Source of the DNA: Bufo bufo
Lineage: Eukaryota; Chordata; Amphibia; Anura; Bufonidae
Assembly (NCBI RefSeq): GCF_905171765.1
Contig: NC_053391.1
Span: 149,983,917-150,047,916, forward strand
DNA: 64,000 nucleotides
Reading direction: 5' to 3'
Part shown: positions 51,863 to 63,589 of the stretch, piece after piece
Layout: each line of letters begins with the position of its first letter
How positions within the stretch are numbered: the first letter of the stretch is position 1
Notes under the pieces: generated by a model
The model's input: only the letters and a program-made list of their open reading frames with translations
What the model was told of the DNA's origin: nothing
The model's database searches: none
Position numbers and translations under genes: made by a program

Positions 51863-52700
51863 CAGTGCCTTAAAAGTGTATTCATACCCCCTTGAACTTT
51901 TCCACAATTGTTCACATTACATTCACAAACTTAAATGTTTTTTATTGGGATTTTATGTGATAGACCAACAACAAAAAAAGTAGCAAGTGTGTGTGAGTAG
52001 AAAATAAAATGATACATTTTTTTCAAATGTTTTAATAAATAAAAATTGGGAAAGTGTGGCGTATGTTTGCATTCATTCCCCCTGTGTCCCACTTCGGTGT
52101 GGGAGGGAAACCCACACCAAATGTAGGAGGGAAAGGGTTGAGGGGAAAAGTCCTGGTAACTAGGTAAAGGAGCAGGACACCTCCTAGAGAAACCCTAATC
52201 AAAGTCCTGACTGACTGCAAGTATGAACTGACCCCAGAGGTAGGTGAGTTCATACACAGGAACCTAAAGTTCTAACTCACCCTGTAGGACCCTGGTACTA
52301 ATGTCAGGACAAGAGGCAACCTGTTCCTCCAAAATGTAGGACGAACAGGCCTAAACACAAATGGTAGGGAAAAGAACAACACAAGAAAACCCCAACAATA
52401 AACAACTGGGGAAGGAGACAAGCTCTAAACCGCACAGCATGGTGGGAGAAGCCAAAATAAATAGGGAAGGTTAAATGACCACATAAGCAACACCTGAGGC
52501 AAGGGGTGTGGCCATTACCAGAAACAACACAGACAGGAATTGATCCACAATGAACCTGTCAGATCAAACCACGTGTTGCCAGTCTCAATGATCTCCTGGC
52601 ACCTGTCACGGGAATGTCCATGACACGCTCTGTCAATACTTTGTAAGAGTACATTTCTCTGCAATTATAGCTGCAAGTCTTTTGGAGCTTTGCATATAGT
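51863..52700. mobile_element. Tc1 end fragment, split by an LTR-like insert
   Basis: Starts at TA (51861-51862) with CAGTGCCTTAAAAGTGTATTC, a common Tc1 terminus (the CAGTGCCTTGCAAAAGTATT type). It continues to about 52084 and again at 52626-52700 (CTCTGTCAATACTTTGTA, CTGCAAGTCTTTTGG). The far end and any transposase are missing. Confidence 0.7.
52085..52625 (-). mobile_element. Probable solo LTR
   Basis: 541 bp inserted in the Tc1 fragment. On the minus strand it starts TGTCATGGACATTCCC, contains a TATA-like TATTTATTTT (about 52455-52465) and ends GTGGGACA, i.e. TG...CA termini. No coding region. A clean TSD was not found, so this is tentative. Confidence 0.4.
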
Positions 52701-52915
52701 CTGTCCTGTCTGCATAAAAGTCCTGTCCATAAGATGTCTACTGATGGAGGGTTATCTGACCAGACAAATCATTCAGCCTCCTCCCTTCCAACACACCACA
52801 TCTGTACTAAACTCCCAAGGCTCCAATTGCACATCACATGGAAGTGATTTGTCTGGTCACATGACTCTTCATCAGCAGCCATTTTATGGACAGGACCACT
52901 GTGTGGACAGCACAA
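52698..52915. repeat. Imperfect inverted repeat (fold-back MITE-like)
   Basis: GTCCTGTCCATAAGATG and GACCAGACAAATC (52720-52770) return inverted as GATTTGTCTGGTC and CATTTTATGGACAGGAC (52847-52900). The ends around CTGTCC/GGACAG are weakly matched. Confidence 0.5.
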
Positions 52916-52959
52916 AAGACTTGGCAAACAAGGGGGTGTAGAATGTTAATAAAAGCTTT

Positions 52960-53870
52960 ATCAGTAAAGGCCATATAATCATTTTGCAAACATATTGGTC
53001 AGCATTAACCAGAAAGTGGCCAACCCCTTTAATAAATTAGGTGCATCGCCTATGCAAGAAGATCAAGATTAGTGTATGAGTGTATGGGTATGCCAGTTTT
53101 GATAAATGTCCCTCAGTATTGGTAAAAAATCAAGTCATGTGTCCCACTGTGAATCTATACATTACTGTTTCCATGAGCAACCAGTAGACTATTGAGAAAA
53201 TTAAGTTCATTAATGGAGAAGATGATGAGAAATAGCTAAAATAAAAATGGTAAAATAATAGTAAAGCTACATTTTTTTGATTTGACTGTGTAGTAATTTC
53301 AGGTGACAACATAATTCTGGATCCTAAATATAATTTTGTTTCTCGAAGCTATGCATATTTTTAAAGCTTTGTACAATGCAGCTATTGTATTGTATTATTT
53401 CAGAAAAGCTTTAAATTCACATGTGAAACATTAAATAAAGTAATTGACACCTCTAAGAAATTTTACTTCAAAGTCATTTGCCAGACTGAACCCACAGACA
53501 AACAGGTTAAATAGGATCTGTCACCAGTCCTGACATGTCTGTTTCAGTAAAGATTGATGTCCCCCAATAATAATAATTCTGTAGCATCATTCACCCAGTT
53601 ATTCCTCCTAGAAATGTATTTAAAAAATGGCTGTTGCTATTCCTTTAGTTAAATCGGTGTGACACTATACAGTCAGCACTAATTGAAAAGTGTTAAACTG
53701 TGTAGAACCCCCCTCTTCCCCAAACATCCAATTACCAATATATTCAGAAATTTCTTGTAGGAATAACAGAACTTCTGCAAAAGCAAAGTTTTATGAAAAG
53801 ATGCTCCCGAATTGTTATCACCTTTAACAGATACCCATTCATTCATTTCTTCAGTAATGTTGTATTAATA
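52960..53870. other. Unassigned AT-rich sequence
   Basis: No gene, terminal repeat or tandem structure seen. Confidence 0.5.
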
Positions 53871-53872
53871 AA

Positions 53873-54243
53873 TAGTGTTGATCACGAATATTTGAATTGC
53901 AAATTTTTATTGCGAATATCAGCATTTTGAGAATTTGCGAATATTTAGAATATAGTGATATATATTCCTAATTTTGAATATTCAAGCTTGTTTTTTAATC
54001 ACTACACATGATCCCTCCCTGCTTCTAGCTTGTGGGCCAATGAGAAGGCTGCAATATCTTTGACTTTAGGAGTAGTGTTGATTGCAAATTTTTATCTCAA
54101 ATTTTTCAATTGCCAATTTCCGCAATCAAGAAAATAATGACTGGAGATAACAAACTCTCGAATTTGCGAATATATGGCGAATATTCATCCAAATATTCAT
54201 GAAATGTCACGAATTCTAATAATGACCCTGCCGCTCATCACTA
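53873..54243. mobile_element. hAT MITE, AATATTCG family
   Basis: Ends TAGTGTTGATCACGAATATT and (inverted) TAGTGATGAGCGGCAGGGTC, the family of 43101-43715. A second TAGTGTTGATTG start lies at about 54073, so two copies may be joined. No clean TSD. Confidence 0.65.
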
Positions 54244-55014
54244 TTTAAAGAATTACTGGAATTATCAACAGATTAAAAAAAAAAAATGGCCTACATTATT
54301 TAATAGTGAGAAAGAGGAGAAATTGGATTCAATATTTCTTGCAGTTATGAGCAATGCTGAATTTGAACTTTGACTTTATGCACTCCATAACCGTTGCCGT
54401 TCTTGTAGCTATTTATTACATCAAAGGAACTGAGGCATAGCTTTCTATAATTAAGATTAATGCACGGTTATATGATCTTAGCTTGCAGGACTTTAATATC
54501 TATTAATTTCATGTAAGTAGAAATATAAGATTCAGGCACCTAAGTAGCATGAAAAATAAACCACAATGTAGCCTTTAGGTATTTATAGCAAAAGCAGTTA
54601 TTTTAAGCTTTAATATTTTTCTTTATTATTAGTGTATATTTCAAGGTGATTGTACTAAGTATGAGATTTCTGAGCCATACATTGGCCATAAACATAAGAT
54701 TATGATTGGCCAGATCAATTGTCGGATAGATAATTTCTACAAGCAATCTGACCATCAGCATGCCAGATTAAACTGGCAGATCACAGGGGAACAGGTTTTT
54801 AAAAAGGATAAAAAAGTGGAAAATGACTGATCTTGCTATATACTAGTAGTCTTAAAAGTCTGCCATCAGGCAATCTTCATTGATCATGAAATGATTACAA
54901 TCTGCCATTTTAGTGAACTTTTATATAAGGTATATGGGAAACTATATAGTCAACCAATAACTGTCACTGACTAACTAGAGGCCAACTGTAAACTACAAAA
55001 AAAATGTGTCAAAA
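54244..55014. other. Unassigned
   Basis: No gene or repeat recognised. AT-rich. Confidence 0.5.
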
Positions 55015-55018
55015 TTAA

Positions 55019-55509
55019 AGACTATGTACACCTTTTGGGGCATTTTTTTAATTATTGCATTGTACTTATTTTGAGATAAAAATCATTTTTTAATTGGTCT
55101 TTATTAAAAATATGGAACCATTTATTCTGTACATTGCTAATATGCTCTAGTAGCAGCCTCTGGAATTTCTCTCTTTTACATCAGTTGGGGAGCTGACGGG
55201 TTCCTTATTTCTGCTCTCTGACATTATAAACACTCATTATAACTCAATTCTTATCTTACTCATAAGAATGTGGCTTAAATAGGTGTTTATGACCTCTTAG
55301 TAGTTTAGAGATAAGGTTTAGTAGATGACCAGCACTAAGTGAAAGTGAAAGTACCAGTCAATTAGTTTGAAAAACAGTTAACCTTGTGTGACAGAATGAC
55401 TCAATATTTTTAATAAAGGCCAATTATTATTAAAAAAATATGATTTTTAGCCAAAAATTATTAAAATGCAATTATAAACAAAAATTGCCTATGAAGGTAT
55501 ACATTGCCT
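55019..55509. mobile_element. TTAA MITE
   Basis: TTAA at 55015-55018 and 55510-55513. Termini AGACTATGTACACC and (inverted) AGGCAATGTATACC. Subterminal inverted stretches (TTGGTCTTTATTAAAAATAT / ATTTTTAATAAAGGCCAAT). A fragment of the same family is at 34070. Confidence 0.7.
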
Positions 55510-55613
55510 TTAAGGTTTTATTAATTTACTGAGCTCTCCAATGTATACTTGGATTTTCAGAGCATTACTCTAAAGCACCATATTTTGCTGTATCTTGTAT
55601 ATACAGTCAGGTC

Positions 55614-57245
55614 CATAAATATTGGGACATCAACACAATTCTAACATTTTTGGCTCTATACACCACAACAATGGATTTGAAATGAAACATACAAGATTTG
55701 CTTTAACTGCAGACTGTCAGCTTTAATTTGAGGTTATTTACATCCAAATCAGGTGAACGGTGTAGGAATTACAACATATGTGCCTCCCACTTGTTAAAGG
55801 ACCAAAAGTAATGGGACAATTGGCTTCTCAGCTGTTCCATGGCCAGGTGTATGTTATTCCCTCATTATCCCAATTACAATGAGCAGATAAAAGGTTCAGA
55901 GTTCATTTCAAGTGTGCTATTTGTATTTGGAATCTGTTGCTGTCAACTCTCAAGATGAGATCCAAAGAGCTGTCACTATCAGTGAAGCAAGCCATCATTA
56001 GGCTGAAAAAACAAAACAAACCCATCAGAGAGATAGCAAAAACAATAGGCGTGGCCAAAACAACTGTTTGGAACATTCTTAAAAAGAAGGAACGCACCGG
56101 TGAGCTCAGCAACACCAAATGACCCGGAAGACAACGGAAAACAACTGTGGTGGATCACCTAAGAATTATTTCCCTGGTGAAGAAAACACCCTTCACAACA
56201 ATTGGCCAGATCAAGAACACTCCCCAGGAGGTAGGTGTATGTATGTCAAAGTCAACAATCAAGAGAAGACTTCACCAGAGTGAATACAGAGGGTTTACCA
56301 CAAGATGTAAACCATTGGTGAGCCTCAAAAACAGGAAGGCCAGATTAGAGTTTGCAAAATGACATCTAAAAAAGCCTTCACAGTTCTGGAACAACATCCT
56401 ATGGACAGATGAGACCAAGATCAACTTGTACCAGAGTGATGGGAAAAGAAGAGTATGGTGAAGGAAAAGAACTGCTCATGATCCTAAGCATACCACCTCA
56501 TCAGTGAAGCATGGTGGTGGTAGGGTCATGGGGTGGGTATGTATGGCTGCCAATGGAACTGGTTCTCTTGTATTTATTGATGATGTGACTGCTGACAAAA
56601 GCAGCAGGATGAATTCTGAAGTGTTTCGGGCAATATTATCTGCTCATATTCAGCCAAATGCTTCAGAACTCATTGGACGGCGCTTCACAGTGCAGATGGA
56701 CAATGACCGAAAGCATACTGCAAAAGCAACCAAAGAGTTTTTTAAGGGAAAGAAGTGGAATGTTATGCAATGGCCAAGTCAATCACCTGACCTGAATCCG
56801 ATTGAGCATGCATTTCACTTGCTGAAAACAAAACTGAAGGGAAAAAGCCCCAAGAACAAGCAGGTACTAAAGACAGTTGCAGTAGAGACCTGGCAGAGCA
56901 TCACCATGGATAAAACCCAGCGTCTGGTGATGTCTATGCGTTCCAGACTTCAGGCTGTAATTAACTGCAAAGGATTTGCAACCAAGTATTGAAATGTGAA
57001 AGTTTTATTTATGATTATTATTCTGTCCCATTACTTTTGGTCCCTTAACAAGTCGGAGGCACATATGCAAACTATTGTATTTCCTACACCATTCATCTGA
57101 TTTGGATGTAAATAACCTCAAATTAAAGCTGACAGTCTGCAGTTAAAGCACATCTTGTTTGTTTCATTTCAAATCCATTGTGGTGGTGTATAGAGCCAAA
57201 AATTGTAGAATTGTGTCGATGTCCCAATATTTATGGATCTGACTG
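55614..57245 (+). mobile_element. Tc1 element, full length, decayed
   Basis: Ends CAGTCAGGTCCATAAATATT and (inverted) CAGTCAGATCCATAAATATT, TA at 55612-55613 and 57246-57247. Long inverted repeats of about 190 bp (TTTCATTTCAAATCCATTGT and inverse). Encodes a broken transposase. Confidence 0.92.
55937..56992 (+). pseudogene. Tc1 transposase, three in-frame TGA stops, DD34E
   Basis: One reading frame runs from the amino-terminal methionine region (about 55953, M-R-S-K-E-L-S) to TGA at 56990. It is broken only by TGA codons near 56120, 56360 and 56460. The helix-turn-helix part has I-R-E-I-A-K-T-I-G-V-A-K-T-T-V. The catalytic D is in L-W-T-D-E-T-K and the second D in V-Q-M-D-N-D-R-K-H. The E is in N-P-I-E-H, 34 residues further by direct count. 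Stops 1 and 3 fall where relatives carry arginine, so CGA to TGA by CpG decay is the simplest origin. Otherwise intact in length (about 345 codons). Confidence 0.88.
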
Positions 57246-57810
57246 TATTAGTTTATCTTACAGTTTTACAATACATTCATACAATATCCACATAATCCCA
57301 CACAATGCATAGTTAATAACCACATGCCATGACTTAATAATCCCAGAGTGCTGAAATAATATCCCTATACAGTGCTCATAGAATAGTACCAGCCATAGTT
57401 TCAACTTTCAACCATAGTTCCTACACCACAGTGCTCAGATAATATTAGTACCATAATTTACTTTTAATAGTGATTAATGCCAATTTATAATGTCTGTCAC
57501 AATGCTTATGCAATGTCTCAATGTTCACATAATGATGTAAATCTAATACCAGTCATACCATCAATATCATAGTATCAGCTTTAGTGCTATATAATACTGC
57601 TGGCTGTAAAGCCAATAAAACAGTGGCAACAACTTTTAATAGTTAAACTTCTGCTACTACACCATAGATATAGGGTACCAATCTATACAGAATACATGCA
57701 TGCCTTTTTTCAAGTTTGTGACTTTTTGTGCATTTACACTGCTTAGAAACATTGCATGTCATAAATGTGTCCAAATCTTAGCCAAGCAGTAAGTCATACC
57801 CACTTTTCAC
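57246..57810. other. Degenerate short repeats
   Basis: Loosely repeated phrases (AGTGCTCATAGAATAGTACCA, CAGTGCTCAGATAATATTAG, ACCAGCCATAG) suggest a decayed minisatellite. No gene. Confidence 0.4.
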
Positions 57811-58326
57811 TAGTGTTAAGAAAATCGAAGCATCCGAAACACAATTCGATCTGAAGTTTAGGAAAACTGTGATTCGTCGTGAGGCCGAATTTTTGTGCGC
57901 TTCATGGTAAAGAATCAGATTTTTTCTAAAATGCTGCTTGTGTTATCAAGTGAAAGTAAGAAGCCTGGGATCGTGATATATATCATAATGCCGTGAAGTT
58001 AGCCAATCAGATAGCCATCATCCCCTGTGATGTCACAGCCCTATAAAAAGCCTCATCCCAAGCAGTCTCTGCCATTTTACTGTGAGCTGAGCATAGGGAG
58101 AGACGTAACAAGCACAGATAGTGTTGCAGAAAGCTTTTAATTGTAGAATATTGGATAGGGAGAGTGCAGGGACAGTGTAGGGAGATCATAGGGAGAGTTT
58201 TTAGACACTGTAGGGAGAGCATAAGGACAGCCTATGGAAACTGCAGGGATAGTGCAGGTTACGTGTACTCATTGTGTGCATCTTGGTCACTTGCTACCAC
58301 AATCCCAGTTAATCTGATAGTTTATA

Positions 58327-59265
58327 CAGTACAGACCAAAAGTTTGGACACACCTTCTCATTCAAAGAGTTTTCTTTATTTTCATGACTATGAAAATTGA
58401 AGATTCACACTGAAGGCATCAAAACTATGAATTAACACATGTGGAATTATATACATAACAAACAAGTGTGAAACAACTGAAAATATGTCATATTCCAGGT
58501 TCTTCAAAGTAGCCACCTTTTGCTTTGATTACTGCTTTGCACACTCTTGGCATTCTCTTGATGAGCTTCAAGAGGTAGTCCCCTGAAATGGTTTTCACTT
58601 CACAGGTGTGCCCTGTCAGGTTTAATAAGTGGGATTTCTTGCCTTATAAATGGGGTTGGGACCATCAGTTGCGCTGAGGAGAAGTCAGGTGGATACACAG
58701 CTGATAGTCCTACTGAATAGACTGTTAGAATTTGTATTATGGCAAGAAAAAAGCAGCTAAGTAAAGAAAAACGAGTGGCCATCATTACTTTAAGAAATGA
58801 AGGTCAGTCAGTCAGCCGAAAAATTGGGAAAACTTTGAAAGTAAGGGCTATTTGACCATGAAGGAGAGTGATGGGGTGCTGCGCCAGATGACCTGGCCTT
58901 CACAGTCACCGGACCTGAACCCAATCGAGATGGTTTGGGGTGAGCTGGACCGCAGAGTGAAGGCAAAAAGGCCAACAAGTGCTAAACATCTCTGGGAACT
59001 CCTTCAAGACTGTTGGAAGACCATTTCAGGGGACTACCTCTTGAAGCTCATCAAGAGAATGCCAAGAGTGTGCAAAGCAGTAATCAAAGCAAAAGGTGGC
59101 TACTTTGAAGAACCTAGAATATGACATATTTTTAGTTGTTTCACACTTGATTGTTATGTATATAATTCCACATGTGTTAATTCATAGTTTTGATGCCTTC
59201 ATAGTCATGGAAATAAAGAAAACTCTTTGAATGAGAAGGTGTATCCAAACTTTTGGTCTGTACTG
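58327..59265 (+). mobile_element. Internally deleted Tc1 copy, same family as 28574-29502
   Basis: TA at 58325-58326 and 59266-59267, ends CAGTACAGACCAAAAGTTTG. M-A-R-K-K-Q-L-S-K-E-K-R (from about 58739) runs into G-K-T-L-K-V-R-A-I and a stop. The carboxyl part follows from 58858 with N-P-I-E-M-V-W-G-E-L and G-G-Y-F-E-E-P-R-I. The segment with the first two catalytic aspartates is missing. The internal junction is the same as in the minus-strand copy. Confidence 0.9.
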
Positions 59266-59267
59266 TA

Positions 59268-59775
59268 TATAGAATCACTGTGCCTCAGTATTAAAGAGCG
59301 GTCTACTATATCGCCGCTTGCATCTTGTTCAATTGCTGACACAATCCCTGTTAATCTTTTAGTTGATATATAGAATTACTGTGCCTTCATATTAAAGGAC
59401 AGTCTAATATATCACTGTCTGCATTCTGTTGAACTGCTGACACAGTCGCAGTTAATCTCTTATTTTATATATAGAATCACTGTGCTTCAGTATAAAAGGG
59501 CAGTCTAGTACATCACCATCTGCACCTTGTTCACCTGCTAACACAATCCCCGTTAATCTCTTATATTACAGATAGAATTACTGTGCCTCAGTATTAAAGA
59601 GCAGTCTAATATATTACAGTGTGCATCTTCCTAAACTGCTGACACAATGCCTGTTAATATTTTAGTTAATATATATAGAATTACTGGGCCTCAGTATTAA
59701 AGGGTGGTCTAATATATCACCATCCGCATCTGGTTGAACTGCTAACACATTTGCAGTTAATCTGTTACACTACTG
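59268..59775 (+). repeat. Leader tandem array of the second hAT, about 101-bp units
   Basis: Five units of about 101 bp, each starting ATAGAATTACTGTGCCTCAG and containing CTGACACAATCCCTGTTAAT, about 80% similar. The tail of one earlier unit is at 58280-58325, left of the Tc1 insertion. The array lies just before the amino-terminal transposase segment. Confidence 0.8.
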
Positions 59776-59793
59776 ATACAGTTACTGTACACT

Positions 59794-60291
59794 ATGGCCA
59801 ACAGACAGTTTCCTGGGCCCTCAAAAGGAACTGGCAGTGGTAGAAATGTTGCCAGCATAAGTAGTAGCAGAAAAAGGATTGGTGGAAGCAGCAACTGCAG
59901 CAACAGGAAAGAGCTGCCACTGTCTTCCAGTGGTTGTGTTTTGACCAACAATCCAGCTATACTGGAATGGTTGACTTGCTCTTCATCATCATCTCAAGTG
60001 ACAACAGACACACACAGCCAGGAATCAGTGGGTTCCTCTGACACCACACTTAGGTGGTATGGCCCAGGAACTGCCTCTGTGCCCTCGCCTGTCCTGAACT
60101 TGCCTCTTGCTTTTGCTGCTCCTTCTGCTAGCCAAGTGATGTATGCTGCCGGCTCTGCTCCGCTTTTCAGCGAGGATGAGCTTTTTGAGGACAGTCAGCA
60201 GTTACAGGCCAACACAGACTTGGAGGAGAGGTCCCCTGCTGACTCCTCTAGGCATGCATCTGCCTCTTTCCTTCAGTACATTCAATTTTAG
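59794..60291 (+). pseudogene. Second hAT transposase, amino-terminal segment
   Basis: 165-codon frame, serine/threonine-rich, with N-P-A-I-L-E-W-L-T-C corresponding to the S-E-D-V-V-D-W-L region of the intact hAT transposase. An acidic stretch (S-E-D-E-L-F-E-D) parallels the acidic segments there. The start follows the leader array directly, as in the first hAT. The BED finger and first catalytic region are absent after this point. Confidence 0.55.
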
Positions 60292-61324
60292 CAAATTGAT
60301 TCAGCTGAATTGAAGAAAATCAATATAATCAGACTTAAAGTTTTTAGGCTTGATTTAGACCTTCTGTTTTTTTTAATGCATTTTTTGAAGTCAAAAACAA
60401 GATTGGATCATAAAGGTAAAGTAAAGTACAGATAATATGTTACCTATAAACTGAATCAGAAAACTGCAAGGTGGAAACCCAGCCTAATAAAATAAATGTA
60501 GCACTATATTGTCATTATTGGCACCTTAGGAAGATGGTATACTGTCAGACAAACTCCCTAAATGATAATGTCAATAGGCTCATTTAAGCAGGCACTATGT
60601 AAGTGTATAGCAGCTGCTACAGGAACTGTGTCATTTTCTGTGAAAATACCTATTCTGCTCTCTGTATGTACAAGTGAACAAATGACCAGCTCACTGTTCA
60701 TGCCAAATCATACAGCCATGTAGCTGTAGTGTCTGGAACTTAGTTTCCACATCTGAAAAAGTAAAGGTTTCTGCATTTAATGGGATGAATAAAAGTCCAA
60801 CATATAATGAATCCCAAAATATAAATTCCATTGTAACCACCTCAAAATTAGCTTATGTGTTTAAATAGCATGCCGTAAACCTAGCCTGCTATACAGTGTA
60901 TACATTCTTCAGAGTATGTTATAGAATACAAGGAAGTTATCTATTATTCTCATACAATCACTAAAGCAGAAGGAATACATTTCTACAGTACATTAACTTA
61001 TTTTATCAATGGACTGGTAATTTAATTAAAACACAAAGTATAAAAATGTAAACTAGGAAAATATTAGATTTTCTGTGAAATTGTACATTGAAGGGGTTAA
61101 TGAATTTAATGTTGTTTTTAAACTGTATACAGTTTCCTGTAAAAACATGGCATAATGACCTACAATACATTAATAAAATTACCCATATATTTTCTATTAG
61201 GATTTTGATATATATACATTTTCATAAGATACCATTCCAAATTTTAAAAGGTTCTAGTCTAACTTTTTTTTATAATCTTAGTGTAATGCACTATACGCCA
61301 AAATACATTAGGCCATTAGCCCAG
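60292..61324. other. Unassigned AT-rich insert between transposase halves
   Basis: About 1 kb without similarity to the transposase. It stands where about 1.4 kb encoding the BED finger and first catalytic motif would be. Insertion plus deletion is likely. No TIR seen. Confidence 0.5.
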
Positions 61325-62765
61325 GCTGAAACTGGGCAAATTGACACACATGCCGTGCATGGCACACATCCTGAACCTAGTTGTGCAGCAATTAGTTGCC
61401 AAATACCTCGGGGTCCAGGACATCTTGCTGCAGGCCAGGAAAATCTCTGGCCATTTTAGAAGAACTTACATGATGGCCATGGCTCACCTTGCTGATGTTC
61501 ACCTGCCACCTGCCTTTCAGACGTCTGATTTGTGACTGCCCAACGCGCTGGAACTCCACCTTGTATATGCTTGATAGGTTGCTCCAGCAGAAACGTGCTG
61601 TTAACGACTACCTGTACGAACTCTGCGGCAGGACAGGTTCTGGGGAGCTTTTTTTTTTTCACCTTGCCAGTGACTGCTCATGCGCTACACATGCAGACTT
61701 CTGTGGCCATTTGATGAGATCACCAAACTGGTCAGTCACAACCAGGGAGCCATCAGTGACATCGTACCTTATGCCTTCTTTCTGGAGCGTTGTGTCATTG
61801 CGTTGTGTCATTGATCAAGCCGTCGAGGAGCAGGAGCTGGAAAATGAGGAAGTCGCAATGCTGAATGAATTCCCAGGGGGGGCTACTTCGTCTGGGACAA
61901 GTCAGCAGGAGTCTGAAGAGGAGGAGGAAGATGGTGGCTGGGGAGAGGAGGAGGAGGAGCAAAAATAGCAGGCTTTAAACTTTTTGGGGATCCCTGGTTT
62001 TGTCCGTGGCGGGGGGGAGGAGAGCGAGCATGACATTTTCCTGGGCGATGAGCAGGAGCCAGGGCACTCCACCGCTTCCAATTTAGTGCAAATGGGGGCC
62101 TTCATGCTCCAGTGTTTGAAGAGTGACCCCCATATAAAAAGCATAAAGGTCAAGGACCTGTACTGGGTGGCAACGTACTTAGACCCCTGGTACAAACACA
62201 AAATGGTGGACATGTTACCAGCATCACAGAGGGCTGTCAGAATGCAGCATTTCCAGGCCTTGCTGCAAGAGATGCTGCATTCTGCTGGTGCGGGCACTGG
62301 CAGAGGAGTTTCCACCCACAGCGAAACAGGTGCTGGTACCAATCCTACCGCGCCTGCAAAAAGAGGGCGGTTTGAAGATGTGTTGGTCACTTCGGATATG
62401 AGATCATTCTTGCAGCCAACCCATCGAGAGCTGCCCTCCGAATCCAGTCTCAGTGAACGCCTAGACCGACAGGTGTCCGAATACATCGGATTAACGGCCA
62501 ATGTGGACACTCTGAGAAGCGAGGAACCCCTTGACTACTGGGTGTGCAGGCTTGACCTGTGGCCAGAGCTGGCACAATTTGCCATGGAACTCTTGGCTTG
62601 CCCTCGTCGAGTGTCTTGTCCGAAAAGACGTTCAGAGCAGCAGGGGGGATCGTGACTGATAAGCGCACTCGCCTAGCTCACGACAGTGTGGACTACCTCA
62701 CATTTCTAAAAATGAATGAGGCATGGATCTCGGAGGAATTCAACACCTGTGATAACCACATATAA
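61325..62765 (+). pseudogene. Second hAT transposase, central and carboxyl parts, frameshifted
   Basis: Pieces in order: M-P-C-M-A-H-I-L-N-L-V-V-Q-Q (61341-61440), C-P-T-R-W-N-S-T-L-Y-M-L-D-R-L-L-Q-Q (61515-61590), and an acidic stretch ending near 61965. Then Y-W-V-A-T-Y-L-D-P-W-Y-K-H-K (62160-62205), E-P-L-D-Y-W-V-C-R-L-D-L-W-P-E-L (62525-62575), and the hATC part with S-V-L-S-E-K-T-F-R-A-A-G-G-I-V-T-D-K (62610-62665). All match the intact hAT transposase in order. Frames change near 61500, 61975 and 62605; a run of nine or ten T (about 61648-61660) has probably added bases. The residue after the S-E motif is K instead of R. Confidence 0.8.
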
Positions 62766-63109
62766 TTACATTTTCTCATGCCAGCCCACACATATCAGCC
62801 ACCACCCAGAACTAAGAATGGTCCTTGCCTAATGTATATACAGCGGCATAAAAGTACTTTTAGGTCAGGTGAATGCCTAATTTTTGGGGCCTGTACTGGC
62901 CGACAGTTACATATTTATCCTGTGACCGCGTAATGTACCTTCAGCCATAGAATACAAAGTTCTTTGCTGTCAGGTGAATGCCTTTGCTTACCGTATTTTT
63001 CGCCCTATAAGACGCACCGGCCCGTAAGACGCACCTAAGTGTTTGAGGAGGAAAATAAGAAAAAATATATTTTTAACTAAAAGGTGTGCTTTTTGTGGGT
63101 TTGAACTAA

Positions 63110-63560
63110 TGGCGGTCTGTGCATGACACTATTATGGGGGATCTGTGGATGATGCACTGTTATGGGGTAGGGGATTTGTGGATGGCACTGTTATGTGGGG
63201 GATCTGTGGATGGCACTGTTATGGGGGGAGCTGTGGATGGCATTATGATGGTGGGGGGTCTGTGGATGGCATTATGATGGTGGGGGGGTCTGTGGATGGC
63301 ATTATGATGGTGGGGGGATCTGTGGATGGCATTATGATGGTGGGGGGGATCTGGGGATGGCATTATGATGGTGGGGGGATCTGTGGATGGCATTATGATG
63401 GGAGGGATCTGTGGATGGCACTGTTATGGGGTAGTGGATCTGTGGATGACACTGCTATATGTGTCATCCACAGATCCCCCCCATAACAGTCCCATCATCA
63501 AATCCCCCCATCATAATGCCATCCACAGACTCCCCCATCATTATCCCATGCACAGATCCC
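63110..63560. repeat. 31-bp minisatellite with an inverted part
   Basis: GGGGGATCTGTGGATGGCAT followed by TATGATGGT repeats about ten times to 63460. The motif then appears inverted (ATCCACAGATCCCCCC) at 63465-63560. Open frames on both strands are artefacts. Confidence 0.85.
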
Positions 63561-63589
63561 TAAGGAGGGTCTGTAGTAGGCGTGGAGAG

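Larger units (their letters stand above)
57811..62990 (+). mobile_element. Second hAT element, decayed, leader repeats before the transposase
   Basis: The left terminus TAGTGTTAAGAAAATCGAAG at 57811 is of hAT type. It is followed by a leader, a tandem array (58280-58325 and 59268-59775) split by a Tc1 copy, the amino-terminal transposase segment (59794-60291), about 1 kb of unrelated sequence, and the rest of the transposase (61325-62765). The right terminus was not recognised before the fold-back element at about 62993, so the end coordinate is approximate. Confidence 0.7.

Noticed and set aside
63145..63486. 113-codon ORF with repeated V-D-G-I-M-M-V-G-G
   Set aside because: Minisatellite artefact; an open frame exists on the opposite strand as well.
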